From the NCBI GenBank assembly GCA_017458825.1, contig JAFSZX010000023.1, positions 1-64,000 of the forward strand: a stretch of DNA of 64,000 bases. Reading direction: 5' to 3'. The translations under genes and the position numbers were made by a program. This DNA comes from Oscillospiraceae bacterium (GTDB lineage Bacteria > Bacillota > Clostridia > Oscillospirales > Oscillospiraceae). The notes beneath the pieces are model-generated. The model was not told where the DNA came from and did not search any database. It worked only from the letters and a program-made list of their open reading frames with translations. This document shows, piece after piece, positions 18,282 through 26,725 of this stretch. The number at the start of each line of letters is the position of its first letter. Within the stretch, counting starts at the first letter, position 1.

Positions 18282-18686
18282 GCGTGCAGCGGCAACCCGG
18301 GGCCGGGAGGCTGGGGCGCGATCCTGGCATATAACGGCACCGAGAAAGAGCTCTCCGGCGGCGAGGCGGACACCACCAACAACCGCATGGAGCTGACCGC
18401 TGTGATCGAGGCGCTGGCCTGTTTGAAAGAGCCGTGCGCCGTGGAACTGTGGAGCGATTCCAAGTATGTGATCGACGCGCTGGAAAAGGGATGGGTCTAC
18501 GGCTGGCAGAAAAAAGGCTGGATCAAGTCGGACAAAAAACCGGCGCTGAACGTGGATCTGTGGGAACGGCTCCTGCCGCTGATCGCCCGACACGAGGTCC
18601 GGTATCACTGGGTCAAGGGACACGCGGAAAATGAGAAGAATAACCGCTGTGACGCGCTGGCGGTGGCGCAGAGCCGGAAATTTTAA
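18252..18686 (+). CDS. rnhA: Ribonuclease HI
   Basis: Degrades the RNA strand of RNA-DNA hybrids. The 144-residue protein has all four acidic active-site residues: [14 protein letters not shown], the Glu of [20 protein letters not shown] and NNRCDALA, with the basic handle region [15 protein letters not shown] longer frame opens at 18186, but the ATG at 18252 has CGGAG 7 bases ahead and begins at the normal position. Its start region is duplicated upstream. Confidence 0.95.
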   Translation: MKTVTIYTDGACSGNPGPGGWGAILAYNGTEKELSGGEADTTNNRMELTAVIEALACLKEPCAVELWSDSKYVIDALEKGWVYGWQKKGWIKSDKKPALNVDLWERLLPLIARHEVRYHWVKGHAENEKNNRCDALAVAQSRKF

Positions 18687-18798
18687 AATTCACCGTTTGT
18701 TCACGGGTGTTTCATGATTTCGCCATGTTTTCGGGATATACTGAACGCGTATCGGGCAAGAATTGCTTGATCGGTTTTTCTCTCTCTCCCAACAAACG

Positions 18799-18841
18799 GA
18801 AAACGCGCCTCGCCCTCACCGGCGGGACGCGTTTTCTGTCG
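18799..18841 (+). terminator. Possible terminator after rnhA
   Basis: The inverted repeat GAAAACGCG (18799-18807) / CGCGTTTTC (18828-18836) carries a GC-rich inner part. The T-run is only the stem's own four Ts, so efficiency is uncertain. Nothing else is recognised between 18687 and 18866. Confidence 0.5.
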
Positions 18842-18866
18842 CGGCGCGTTTCTTTAAAAATAGACC

Positions 18867-18895
18867 TTGACGGCGGCGAAAAATCGTGCTATCCT
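18867..18895 (+). promoter_or_regulatory. glyS promoter
   Basis: TTGACG (18867-18872), 17 bp, TATCCT (18890-18895). Transcription would start near 18902, directly at the T-box leader. Confidence 0.8.
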
Positions 18896-18901
18896 TGCAC
18901 A

Positions 18902-19064
18902 TACAGGCGATGAAGGGAGTGGCGTCCCGGAGCCGCGGGGAGGAAATGCCCTGCCGGTCATGCCCCGTTAAAAGCAAAGAGTGCGGGCGTTGCGCCCGAA
19001 TTCAGGTGGAACCACGGATCGGTACGATCCGCCCTGAGCGGTTTGCTCAGGGCGTTTTTATTTT
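18902..19064 (+). promoter_or_regulatory. T-box riboswitch (glycine) ahead of glyS
   Basis: The leader has the conserved T-box core AGGTGGAACCACGG (19004-19017), a stem III-like hairpin GGGCGTTGCGCCC just before it, and a terminator CGCCCTGAGC / GCTCAGGGCG (19030-19054) followed by TTTTTATTTTC. The TGGA of the bulge pairs with a UCCA tRNA end, which fits tRNA-Gly with U73. Uncharged tRNA-Gly should favour the antiterminator. Stem I starts with GATGAAGGGAG (18909-18919). GGC at 18921-18923 is one candidate specifier codon, but this is unsettled. The short leader without stem II matches the glycine class. Confidence 0.9.
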
Positions 19065-19086
19065 CTCTGAAAAAGGAGCGATCAAG

Positions 19087-20508
19087 ATGAAAAATACGGA
19101 AAAAACCATGGAAAAGATCGTTGCGTTGTGCAAAAACCGCGGCTTTATCTTTGCCGGCAGCGAGATTTACGGAGGACTTGCCAACACGTGGGACTACGGT
19201 CCTTTGGGCGTGGAGCTGAAGAACAACGTCAAAAAGGCGTGGTGGAAAAAGTTCGTGCAGGAGAACCCTTATAACGTGGGGCAGGATTCCGCTATTTTGA
19301 TGAATCCCCAGACGTGGGTCGCCAGCGGGCATCTGGGCGGGTTCAGCGATCCGCTGATGGATTGCAAGGAGTGCCACGAGCGGTTCCGCGCCGACAAAGT
19401 CATCGAGGACTGGTGCGCCCAGAACGGCGTGACGCTGGAAAAGCCCATCGACGCGTTTTCCCAGCAGGAAATGAGCGATTTCGTGGAGGAGCGTAAGATC
19501 CCCTGCCCGTCCTGCGGCAAGCATAATTTCACCGATATCCGGCAGTTCAACCTGATGTTCAAGACGTTTCAGGGCGTGACGGAGGACGCCAAGAACACGG
19601 TGTATCTCCGTCCCGAAACGGCGCAGGGTATCTTCGTCAACTTCAATAACGTACAGCGCACCACGCGGCGGAAACTGCCCTTCGGCGTGTGCCAGATCGG
19701 AAAATCCTTCCGCAACGAGATCACGCCGGGTAACTTTACCTTCCGTACCCGTGAGTTTGAGCAGATGGAGCTGGAGTTCTTCTGCAAGCCGGACACCGAT
19801 CTGGAATGGTTTGCCTACTGGCGCGAGTTCTGCCATCAGTGGCTGCTGGGCCTTAATATGCGCGATGAAGACCTGCGGTTGCGCGATCACGAGCCGGAGG
19901 AGTTGAGCTTCTACTCCAAGGCGACCACCGACTTTGAGTTTATGTTCCCCTTCGGCTGGGGCGAGCTGTGGGGCGTGGCGGACCGCACCAACTACGATTT
20001 GAGCCGCCATCAGGAGACCTCCGGCGTGGATCTGACGTATTTCGATCCCGAGACCAACGAGCATTATATCCCCTACGTGGTGGAGCCCTCTCTGGGCGCC
20101 GACCGCGTGGTGCTGGCGTTCCTCATTGAGGCGTATGACGAAGAAGTGGTGGACGCGGAGAAGAACGATACCCGCGTAGTGCTGCGGTTCCATCCGGCGC
20201 TGGCGCCGTTTAAGGCGGCGGTGCTGCCCTTGAGCAAGAAATTGAGCGAGCCGGCGCGCGAGGTGTATAACGTATTGTGCAAGGAATTCATGGTGGACTT
20301 TGACGAGACCGGCTCCATCGGTAAACGGTATCGCCGGCAGGACGAGATCGGCACGCCGTACTGCATCACCGTGGACTTTGACACCGTGGGCGACGGCGAA
20401 AAGGAAGGCGACGGATGCGTTACCGTTCGGGAGCGCGACAGCATGGAGCAGGTACGCCTGCCCATTTCGGCGCTTTGCAACTATCTGCGCGAGAAGACCG
20501 CCTATTGA
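19087..20508 (+). CDS. glyS: Glycyl-tRNA synthetase, alpha2 type
   Basis: Charges tRNA-Gly (class II, homodimeric type, 473 residues), not the tetrameric glyQ/glyS form. Motifs include [17 protein letters not shown], motif 1-2 region [13 protein letters not shown] and [19 protein letters not shown], motif 3 [14 protein letters not shown] and an anticodon-binding C-terminus ([11 protein letters not shown]). The frame runs open upstream to 18886 through the T-box, but the ATG at 19087 after AAAAAGGAG is the real start. T-box control is upstream. Confidence 0.96.
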   Translation: MKNTEKTMEKIVALCKNRGFIFAGSEIYGGLANTWDYGPLGVELKNNVKKAWWKKFVQENPYNVGQDSAILMNPQTWVASGHLGGFSDPLMDCKECHERFRADKVIEDWCAQNGVTLEKPIDAFSQQEMSDFVEERKIPCPSCGKHNFTDIRQFNLMFKTFQGVTEDAKNTVYLRPETAQGIFVNFNNVQRTTRRKLPFGVCQIGKSFRNEITPGNFTFRTREFEQMELEFFCKPDTDLEWFAYWREFCHQWLLGLNMRDEDLRLRDHEPEELSFYSKATTDFEFMFPFGWGELWGVADRTNYDLSRHQETSGVDLTYFDPETNEHYIPYVVEPSLGADRVVLAFLIEAYDEEVVDAEKNDTRVVLRFHPALAPFKAAVLPLSKKLSEPAREVYNVLCKEFMVDFDETGSIGKRYRRQDEIGTPYCITVDFDTVGDGEKEGDGCVTVRERDSMEQVRLPISALCNYLREKTAY

Positions 20509-20514
20509 TGCTCC

Positions 20515-21453
20515 ATGGAGAGCCTGCGAGTTTGTTTTAACGCGGTATTGCCCATCTTTTTGCTGTTGGCGCTGGGCTATACCGCCCGATGTACCGGCGT
20601 GATACGGCGGGAAACCGTGCCGGCGATCAACAAGGTGATTTTCCGCTTCTTTATGTCCGTCACCATGTTCTACAATATCTATCAGTCCGACCTGTCGGAG
20701 TTGATCCGGCCGAAGATCTTGCTCTTTGGCACGGCGGGCGTTCTGGTGACGTACGGTTTGGCGGTGGGCTGGGTGTTCCTCACGGAGCCGTCCCGGGAGA
20801 AGCGAGGCGTCAAGATCCAGGGGATCTACCGCAGTAATTTCCTCCTGCTGGGATTGCCGCTGGTGCAGTCACTGGCGCAGGGACAGGACTTGGGCGCGGT
20901 GATGGTACTGCTGGCGGTGGAGATCCCGCTGGAAAACCTGCTGGCGGTGATCACGCTGGTGGCGTTCCGCGGTGAGCGGCTCCATCCGGAGCAGGTGATT
21001 GTTCGCATCATCAAAAACCCCATGGTGATCGGCGCGGCGGCAGGTGTGGCGGCGCTTGTGCTGTCTGTGCGCCTCCCTGCCGTGCTGGAAACCACGGTGC
21101 GCCAGATGGCGGGGGTCTCCAGCCCGCTGATGCTGTTCTTACTGGGCGCGTTTTTCCGCTTTGACGGGCTGAAGCGATATAAGAAGGATCTGGGCGAGGT
21201 CTGCCTCATCCGGCTGGTGATCGTGCCGGCGCTGGTACTGCCGGCGGCGTATCTGCTGGGGATCCGCGGCGCCGCCTTTGCGGGAATGATCGGGTTGTTC
21301 GGCGCACCCACGGCGGTGGCGTCCTTCGCCATGGTGCAGGAGCTGGGGGGCGACGACGAGCTGGCAGGCGATATTGTGATCGCCGAAAGCGCGCTGTGCG
21401 TGGTGACGATCTTTTTGTGGTCGTGGCTGTTCTGCGAGCTGGGCGCCTTTTAG
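20515..21453 (+). CDS. AEC family transporter
   Basis: A 312-residue integral membrane protein of the auxin efflux carrier/AEC superfamily, with about ten hydrophobic segments arranged as two inverted halves. The first segment is VCFNAVLPIFLLLALGY. Conserved features include NKVIFRFFMSVTMFYNIY, YRSNFLLLGLPL and GLFGAPTAVASFAM. Relatives move small organic acids or amino-acid-like compounds; the substrate here cannot be told. It starts 6 bp after glyS with no clear ribosome-binding site, so it may depend on glyS translation and on the glycine T-box. Confidence 0.85.
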   Translation: MESLRVCFNAVLPIFLLLALGYTARCTGVIRRETVPAINKVIFRFFMSVTMFYNIYQSDLSELIRPKILLFGTAGVLVTYGLAVGWVFLTEPSREKRGVKIQGIYRSNFLLLGLPLVQSLAQGQDLGAVMVLLAVEIPLENLLAVITLVAFRGERLHPEQVIVRIIKNPMVIGAAAGVAALVLSVRLPAVLETTVRQMAGVSSPLMLFLLGAFFRFDGLKRYKKDLGEVCLIRLVIVPALVLPAAYLLGIRGAAFAGMIGLFGAPTAVASFAMVQELGGDDELAGDIVIAESALCVVTIFLWSWLFCELGAF

Positions 21454-21466
21454 CGGACGATACGGA

Positions 21467-21516
21467 TAAAAAGAGGGACTGACGATTCCGACCAGGAAAC
21501 GTCAGCCCCTTTTTTC
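21467..21516. terminator. Terminator between AEC and MATE genes
   Basis: The stem AAAAAGAGGGACTGACG (21469-21484 region) pairs with CGTCAGCCCCTTTTTT (21500-21515). Ts follow on both strands, so the convergent genes share it. Confidence 0.85.
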
Positions 21517-21524
21517 TGCGTGCT

Positions 21525-22892
21525 TTACGATTCGCCGTCCGGCAACGGCGCGATCAACGTGCGGTGGACGCGGCGGTAGAAGATCAGCGTCATGATAAGA
21601 GAGGCGATCTCCGCGATGGGATACGCCCACCAGACCAGATCGCTGTTACCCGCCGTCACGCCGCAGCGCGCCAGCAGATAGGCGGCAGGGATCAAAAACA
21701 CCAACTGCCGCACGATGGAGTTGATCATGGAATACACGGATTTTCCCAGCGCCTGAAAGGAGCTGCCCAGCGCGATACACGCGCCGGCAAAAGAAAAACT
21801 GAGCGCCACGATCCGCAGACACGGCACGCCCACCGCCATCAGCACCTCGCCGGCGCTGAACAGCCGCAACAGCAGATGGGGGATCAGCTCAAAGACCGCC
21901 ATACCTGCCAGCATAATGGCGGAGGCATACAGCACACTGCGGCGGATCGTTTCGGTGATGCGCTTTTTGTTCTGCGCGCCGTAATTATACGCGACGATGG
22001 ATACCACGCCGTTATTTAAGCCGAAGATGGGCATAAAGATGAAGCTGTTGAGCTTGAAATATACGCCGAATGCGGTGGCGGCGGTTTCCCGGGCGGCGTG
22101 ATAGGTAATGAGGATCTTGTTCATCAAAAACGTCATCAGCGAACCCACCGCCATCATAATGACCGAGGGGAATCCGATGGCGTAAATGCCGCCGATCAGC
22201 CGCCAGTCGGGGCGAAAACGGCGAAAACGCAGGTGGATATCGCTGTTTTTCGTCAAGTTGAAATAGATCGCCAAGCCGCAGGCACAGCACTGCCCGATCA
22301 CCGTGGCGATGGCGGCGCCTGCCACGCCCAGCCGGAACACAAAGATAAACACGGGGTCGAGGATCATGTTCACAATAGCGCCCAGACCTTGCGTATACAT
22401 GGAGAGGCGGGAACGGCCCGTGCCCTGCAACAGCCGCTCGAACATCACCTGCCCGAAAATGGCAAAGGAGGCGCCCATCACGATACGCAGATAGCTCTCA
22501 CCCAGCGCGGCGATCCGGGCGTCACCGGTCTGGGCACGGAAAAAGACGCCGCTTAAGGATAGACCCAGCGCGGCGGAGATGACAAAGCCCACCAGCGCCA
22601 AAAACACGCCGTTGACCGCCACCGCGTCCGCCCGCTCCTGCTGCCGCGCGCCCAGCGCCCGACCCATCAGGGCGTTGACGCCCACGGCGGTGCCGGTGGC
22701 AAGACCGATCATAAGCTGTTGGGCGGGAAACGCCAGCGATACGGCGGTCAGCGACGCTTCGCTGACCATAGACACAAAGACGCTGTCCACCACGTTGTAA
22801 AGGGCCTGTACCAGCATGGAGGCAATGATCGGCAGGGACATATTCCAGATGAGTTTTGAAACGGGCATCACGCCCAGCTTGTTTTCCTGCAT
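21525..22892 (-). CDS. MATE family efflux transporter
   Basis: A cation-coupled multidrug/toxin exporter of 455 residues with twelve predicted membrane segments in two MatE repeats. The first repeat shows WNMSLPIIASMLVQALYNVV and GLATGTAVGVNALMGRALG; the second has FGLNNGVVSIVAYNYGA. The longer frame to 23042 is non-coding in character. ATG 22892 is chosen, with AAAGGAACC about 12 bases ahead (an in-frame GTG at 22901 is possible). The substrate is unknown. Confidence 0.9.
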   Translation of the reverse strand: MQENKLGVMPVSKLIWNMSLPIIASMLVQALYNVVDSVFVSMVSEASLTAVSLAFPAQQLMIGLATGTAVGVNALMGRALGARQQERADAVAVNGVFLALVGFVISAALGLSLSGVFFRAQTGDARIAALGESYLRIVMGASFAIFGQVMFERLLQGTGRSRLSMYTQGLGAIVNMILDPVFIFVFRLGVAGAAIATVIGQCCACGLAIYFNLTKNSDIHLRFRRFRPDWRLIGGIYAIGFPSVIMMAVGSLMTFLMNKILITYHAARETAATAFGVYFKLNSFIFMPIFGLNNGVVSIVAYNYGAQNKKRITETIRRSVLYASAIMLAGMAVFELIPHLLLRLFSAGEVLMAVGVPCLRIVALSFSFAGACIALGSSFQALGKSVYSMINSIVRQLVFLIPAAYLLARCGVTAGNSDLVWWAYPIAEIASLIMTLIFYRRVHRTLIAPLPDGES

Positions 22893-22998
22893 GGTTTTCA
22901 CGGTTCCTTTATCCTTTCGTTGACACCCGCCTATTGTACCACGGTTTTTTTGAAAAGAAAACCCCCGAAGGGGAACAATTCCGCGCCGCGCCCCCCTC

Positions 22999-23027
22999 TT
23001 GCAAAATTCCATGCGCCGCGCTACAAT
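22999..23027 (+). promoter_or_regulatory. nadE promoter
   Basis: TTGCAA (22999-23004), 17 bp, TACAAT (23022-23027), 30 bp before the nadE start and divergent from the MATE gene. Confidence 0.75.
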
Positions 23028-23056
23028 AGCCACAACGAACAAAGGAGGACAGGAAC

Positions 23057-23839
23057 ATGGACTTCGATCCGAGAGGACAGTTGCCGGGTTTGTTGGAATG
23101 GATGGCGGAGCGGATGAATGAGTGCCGCGGCAAGACGGCGGTGATCGGCATCTCCGGCGGCAAAGACAGCTCCGTTACGGCGGCGCTGTCGGTGGCGGCG
23201 TACGGGCGTGAACACGTGTACGGCGTGCTGATGCCGGACGGCGTTCAGCCGGACATCGATTATAGCCGCGAGCTGGTGGAATACCTGCAAATCCCCCACT
23301 GCACCATCAATATCCACAGTGCCGTAAGAGGCGTGCTGGATGAGATGGAAGCCGCCGGCTTGGTGCCTTCGCGCCAGACCACGGTGAATCTCCCCTCCCG
23401 AATCCGCATGGCGACGCTTTACGCCGTGGCGCAGACGGTGCCCGGCGGCATCGTGATCAACACCTCCAATTTAAGCGAGGACTGGGTAGGTTACTGCACC
23501 ATCTACGGCGACAGCGCCGGCGCGTTCTCGCCCCTGGGGATGTACACCACCGAGGAAGTGATCGCTCTGGGCGGCGTATTGGGTCTGCCGGAGAAGTTCC
23601 TCCGGAAGCCGCCCTCCGACGGGCTTACGGGACTGACCGATGAGGACAATCTGGGCTTTACCTACCACGCCGTCAACGAGTATATCCGCCGCGGCACGGC
23701 AGAGGCGGCGATCAAAGAGCAGATCGACCGCAAGCACGCCGCCAGCCGCTTCAAGTTCCAGACGTTGCCGGTGTATCAAAACGGACTGCCCATCGTGATT
23801 CCGGACGGGACGGATTACTATAACCCCGACAAAAAATAG
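23057..23839 (+). CDS. nadE: NAD+ synthetase (ammonia-dependent type)
   Basis: Catalyses the last step of NAD synthesis, amidation of deamido-NAD with ATP. The 260-residue protein is the short form without an N-terminal glutaminase domain, so it should use ammonia directly. The PP-loop SGGKDSSV, NTSNLSEDWVGY and the DGLTGLTDEDNLGF segment are present. It is a single gene with GGAGGACAGG ahead of the ATG. Confidence 0.94.
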   Translation: MDFDPRGQLPGLLEWMAERMNECRGKTAVIGISGGKDSSVTAALSVAAYGREHVYGVLMPDGVQPDIDYSRELVEYLQIPHCTINIHSAVRGVLDEMEAAGLVPSRQTTVNLPSRIRMATLYAVAQTVPGGIVINTSNLSEDWVGYCTIYGDSAGAFSPLGMYTTEEVIALGGVLGLPEKFLRKPPSDGLTGLTDEDNLGFTYHAVNEYIRRGTAEAAIKEQIDRKHAASRFKFQTLPVYQNGLPIVIPDGTDYYNPDKK

Positions 23840-23932
23840 GGGCGGTGTTCCACAAAATATGGTATGCTCCGCCGCTTCCACCGCAAGGTGTGGGAAGTGT
23901 GCAAAAAGATACGAAATAGGCGAAAAAAACCC

Positions 23933-23961
23933 TTGCATTTTTCGCCGGAGGATGCTAAAAT
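23933..23961 (+). promoter_or_regulatory. rpsT promoter and leader hairpin
   Basis: TTGCAT (23933-23938), 17 bp, TAAAAT (23956-23961) with TGC before it (extended -10). The short leader can fold as TGCGTG (23969-23974) / CACGCA (23992-23997) just ahead of the ribosome-binding site, a possible site for S20 feedback. Confidence 0.8.
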
Positions 23962-24023
23962 ACTATCCTGCGTGGACCTCTTGAAGCGGAACACGCAAAT
24001 CTGAAATCGGGGAGGTGTTTGGT

Positions 24024-24287
24024 TTGCCGAATATCAAGTCTGCCAAGAAGCGCGTGTTGGTGTCCAAGGAGCGTAACGAGCGCAACAAAGCCAACCGGTC
24101 TGCTCTCAAGACCGCCATCAAGAAGTTTGACGCTGCTGCCGCTGAAGGCAATCGCACCGAGGCCGAGGGCACTTACAAAGTGGCGGTGAAGGCCATTGAC
24201 AAGGCCGCCGCCAAGGGATTGCTGCATAAGAACAACGCCGCGCACAAGAAGAGCGCGCTGACGCTGAAGCTCAACGGTGTGGAGTGA
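24024..24287 (+). CDS. rpsT: 30S ribosomal protein S20
   Basis: An 87-residue basic helical protein that binds 16S rRNA early in 30S assembly. The PNIKSAKKRVLVSKERNERN beginning and the lysine/alanine-rich helices are typical. The start is a TTG at 24024, eight bases after GGGGAGG; the upstream GTG at 24015 overlaps that ribosome-binding site and is unlikely. A TTG start is common for S20 genes and limits their translation. Confidence 0.95.
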   Translation: MPNIKSAKKRVLVSKERNERNKANRSALKTAIKKFDAAAAEGNRTEAEGTYKVAVKAIDKAAAKGLLHKNNAAHKKSALTLKLNGVE

Positions 24288-24306
24288 GCTGACAACCAAA
24301 CAAACC

Positions 24307-24342
24307 AAAAGGACACCCGATTTCGGGTGTCCTTTTTCTTTG
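24307..24342. terminator. Bidirectional terminator, rpsT / UPF0145 gene
   Basis: The stem AAAAGGACACCCGA (24307-24320) / TCGGGTGTCCTTTT (24323-24336) is followed by Ts, and on the other strand by TTTTGG. It serves both convergent transcripts. Confidence 0.92.
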
Positions 24343-24352
24343 CCGGATTGGA

Positions 24353-24664
24353 TCACTTGATCTTTACCGCCGTGCCATATGCCATCACCTCGGCGGCGCC
24401 CGCCATAATGGAGCTGCTGCCGTAACGAACGTTGATGATGGCGTCCGCGCCCAGAGCTTCCGCCTCGTCTACCATGCGCTTGGTGGCGATCTGGCGCGCT
24501 TCAATCAGCATCTCGGTATAGCCTTTCAGCTCGCCGCCCACCAGCGTTTTGAAACTTGCCATGAGATCTCTGCCTACGTTTTTGCTCTGTACCACGGTGC
24601 CGCGCACCATGCCCAGCGCCTCAAGCTCCGCGCCCGGAATGTGGTCAATATTGTACAGCTTCAT
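24353..24664 (-). CDS. YbjQ/UPF0145 family protein
   Basis: A 103-residue protein of the YbjQ (DUF74) family. These form pentameric rings in crystal structures; their function is not settled. Visible family features are GMVRGTVVQSKNVGRD, EMLIEARQIATKRMVDEAEALGADAIINVRY and the closing MAYGTAVKI. The ATG at 24664 after GGAGGAGAAG is preferred over longer starts. It overlaps the upstream membrane gene by 20 bases and is the last gene of the aspS transcript. Confidence 0.88.
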   Translation of the reverse strand: MKLYNIDHIPGAELEALGMVRGTVVQSKNVGRDLMASFKTLVGGELKGYTEMLIEARQIATKRMVDEAEALGADAIINVRYGSSSIMAGAAEVMAYGTAVKIK

Positions 24665-24890
24665 CTTCTTCTCCTCCATCAATTTCTTTGAGTCGTTGTA
24701 CCAGCGCGGCGATGAGCGCCGCGATCGCGCCGACGTACGCACCTGCGTACAGGATCACAAGTAAAAGAGGAATGGGGTACTGCACCGCGGACCAGATCAC
24801 CAGCGCAATGATCGCTCCGAATACGGCGCACAGCACCAGGGTGCACACAATGGGCGCCACGCGCTTACGCCGTTTAGAGCTCGCCGCCAT
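24645..24890 (-). CDS. Small membrane protein, unknown
   Basis: An 81-residue product not recognised as a named family. A basic N-terminus (SSKRRKR) is followed by two membrane segments (about residues 12-37 and 42-64) and a short acidic tail (EIDGGEEDE). It starts one base after the aspS stop and overlaps the next gene by 20 bases, so it is surely cotranscribed and translationally coupled. Nothing shows its role. Confidence 0.75.
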   Translation of the reverse strand: MAASSKRRKRVAPIVCTLVLCAVFGAIIALVIWSAVQYPIPLLLVILYAGAYVGAIAALIAALVQRLKEIDGGEEDEAVQY

Positions 24891-24891
24891 A

Positions 24892-26667
24892 TCAGTCCGC
24901 CTCCTGCTCGCCTACCAGCGCGATGTGCAGTTCGTCAAGCTGTTTCTGCTCCACAGCGGACGGCGCGCCCATCATGATATCCTGGGCGTTCTTGTTCATG
25001 GGGAACGGAATGATCTCCCGAATGGAGCTCTCGCCCGCCAGAAGCATCACCATCCGGTCTACGCCCGGGGCGATACCGGCATGGGGCGGCGCGCCGTAGC
25101 AAAACGCGTTGTACATGGCGGGGAATTTCTTCTTTACGTCCTCCTCACCCAGACGCACCAGCTCAAACGCCTTGACCATGATCTCCGGATCGTGGTTCCG
25201 CACGGCGCCGGAGGACAGCTCCACGCCGTTGCACACCAGATCGTACTGGTCGGCGGTGATGGACAGAGGATCGATCTCGCCCCGCTCGGCTTTCAAAAGA
25301 ACGTCCAGACCGCCGCTGGGCATGGAGAACGGATTGTGGCAGAATTCCAGCTCACCGCTCTCATCACCGATCTCGTACATGGGGAAGTCCACAATCCAGC
25401 AGAATTCGTACCGCTCCTTATCCATGTGCCCTTCGCAGGCGGCGCCGAAGGTTTTGATCATCACGCCGGCGGATTTCACGGCGCTCTCACCGGCGGACAC
25501 CACCACCAGCGTGTTGGGCGACAGAGAGATGAGCTTGCCCAGCTCGTCCTTTACCGGCGCGACAAACTTGGCGATGCCGCCTGCCAACTCGCCGTTTTCA
25601 TCCACCTTGAACCAGTAGCCTTTACTGCCGGACTGCACCTGGCAGTCCTCCAGCAGTTTTTCGATCTGCTTACGGGTGAGGGTGCAATCGGAGATATCCA
25701 CTACCTTCACCGTCTTGCCCTGCAACGGCTCAAAGGCGCTGTCCGCGAAAAGCGCGGAGGCGTCTTTACACGTCAGGTCGATCCGCAGATCCGGCTTGTC
25801 GGAGCCGTAAGTCGCCATCGCGTCGTTATAGCCGATCCGGCGGAACGGCGCCGCGGACGCCACGTTGTAGGTGCCGTACTTGGCGAAAATGGGGGGCAAC
25901 ACGTCCTCCAGCACGGCAAACACGTCGTCCTGCACGGCGAACGCCATCTCCATATCCAGTTGATAGAACTCACCCGGCGACCGGTCGCCCCGGGCGTCCT
26001 CATCCCGGAAACAGGGGGCGATCTGGAAATAGCGGTCAAATCCGGAGGTCATCAGGAGCTGTTTGAACTGCTGGGGCGCCTGGGGCAACGCGTAAAACTT
26101 ACCGGGATGCTTCCGCGCCGGCACCAAGTAGTCCCGCGCGCCTTCGGGAGAGCTGGCGGTCAGGATCGGCGTGGTGATCTCCAAAAAGCCGTGCTCCGTC
26201 ATCGCCTGACGCAGTGCGGCAACCACCTGACAGCGCAGGATGATGTTTTGCTTGACCGCCGGATTACGGAGATCGAGATAGCGGTATTTCAGCCGCTGTG
26301 TCTCGTCCGCCTCCCGACTGTGGTTGATCTCAAAAGGCAGACTGTTGTAGCGGCACCGACCCAGTACCTCGATCTTTTCGGGAACTACTTCGATGTCGCC
26401 GGTGGGCAGCTTCGGGTTTTTGCTGGAACGCTCCCGCACCACGCCCTCTACGGAAATGGTGGATTCCTTGTTCACACCGCGAACAAGGGTCGCCATTTCC
26501 TCCGACTCTACCACGATCTGGGTCGTGCCGTAGAAATCCCGCAGGACGATAAAGGCAAAGTTGTTGCCCACTTCCCGCACGTTTTCCATCCAGCCCACCA
26601 GCTTGACCTGCTTGCCTGCGTCTTGGAGCCGCAGTTCGTTGCAGGTATGCGTCCGCATCTGCATCAT
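24892..26667 (-). CDS. aspS: Aspartyl-tRNA synthetase
   Basis: Class IIb synthetase of 591 residues, bacterial type: an N-terminal OB-fold anticodon domain (VKLVGWMENVREVGNNFAFI), the catalytic core (motif 2 FRDEDARGDRSPGEF), the GAD insertion domain in the middle and motif 3 (GIAPGVDRMVMLL). The AT-rich gap to hisS holds a TATAAT (26701-26696, minus strand) without a clear -35. GGAG precedes the ATG. hisS-aspS adjacency is classical in Firmicutes. Confidence 0.96.
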   Translation of the reverse strand: MMQMRTHTCNELRLQDAGKQVKLVGWMENVREVGNNFAFIVLRDFYGTTQIVVESEEMATLVRGVNKESTISVEGVVRERSSKNPKLPTGDIEVVPEKIEVLGRCRYNSLPFEINHSREADETQRLKYRYLDLRNPAVKQNIILRCQVVAALRQAMTEHGFLEITTPILTASSPEGARDYLVPARKHPGKFYALPQAPQQFKQLLMTSGFDRYFQIAPCFRDEDARGDRSPGEFYQLDMEMAFAVQDDVFAVLEDVLPPIFAKYGTYNVASAAPFRRIGYNDAMATYGSDKPDLRIDLTCKDASALFADSAFEPLQGKTVKVVDISDCTLTRKQIEKLLEDCQVQSGSKGYWFKVDENGELAGGIAKFVAPVKDELGKLISLSPNTLVVVSAGESAVKSAGVMIKTFGAACEGHMDKERYEFCWIVDFPMYEIGDESGELEFCHNPFSMPSGGLDVLLKAERGEIDPLSITADQYDLVCNGVELSSGAVRNHDPEIMVKAFELVRLGEEDVKKKFPAMYNAFCYGAPPHAGIAPGVDRMVMLLAGESSIREIIPFPMNKNAQDIMMGAPSAVEQKQLDELHIALVGEQEAD

Positions 26668-26725
26668 TTTTCTCGCTCCTTTGATAACAAATGGTATTAT
26701 ACGATAAGAATATTACAAAACGAAA

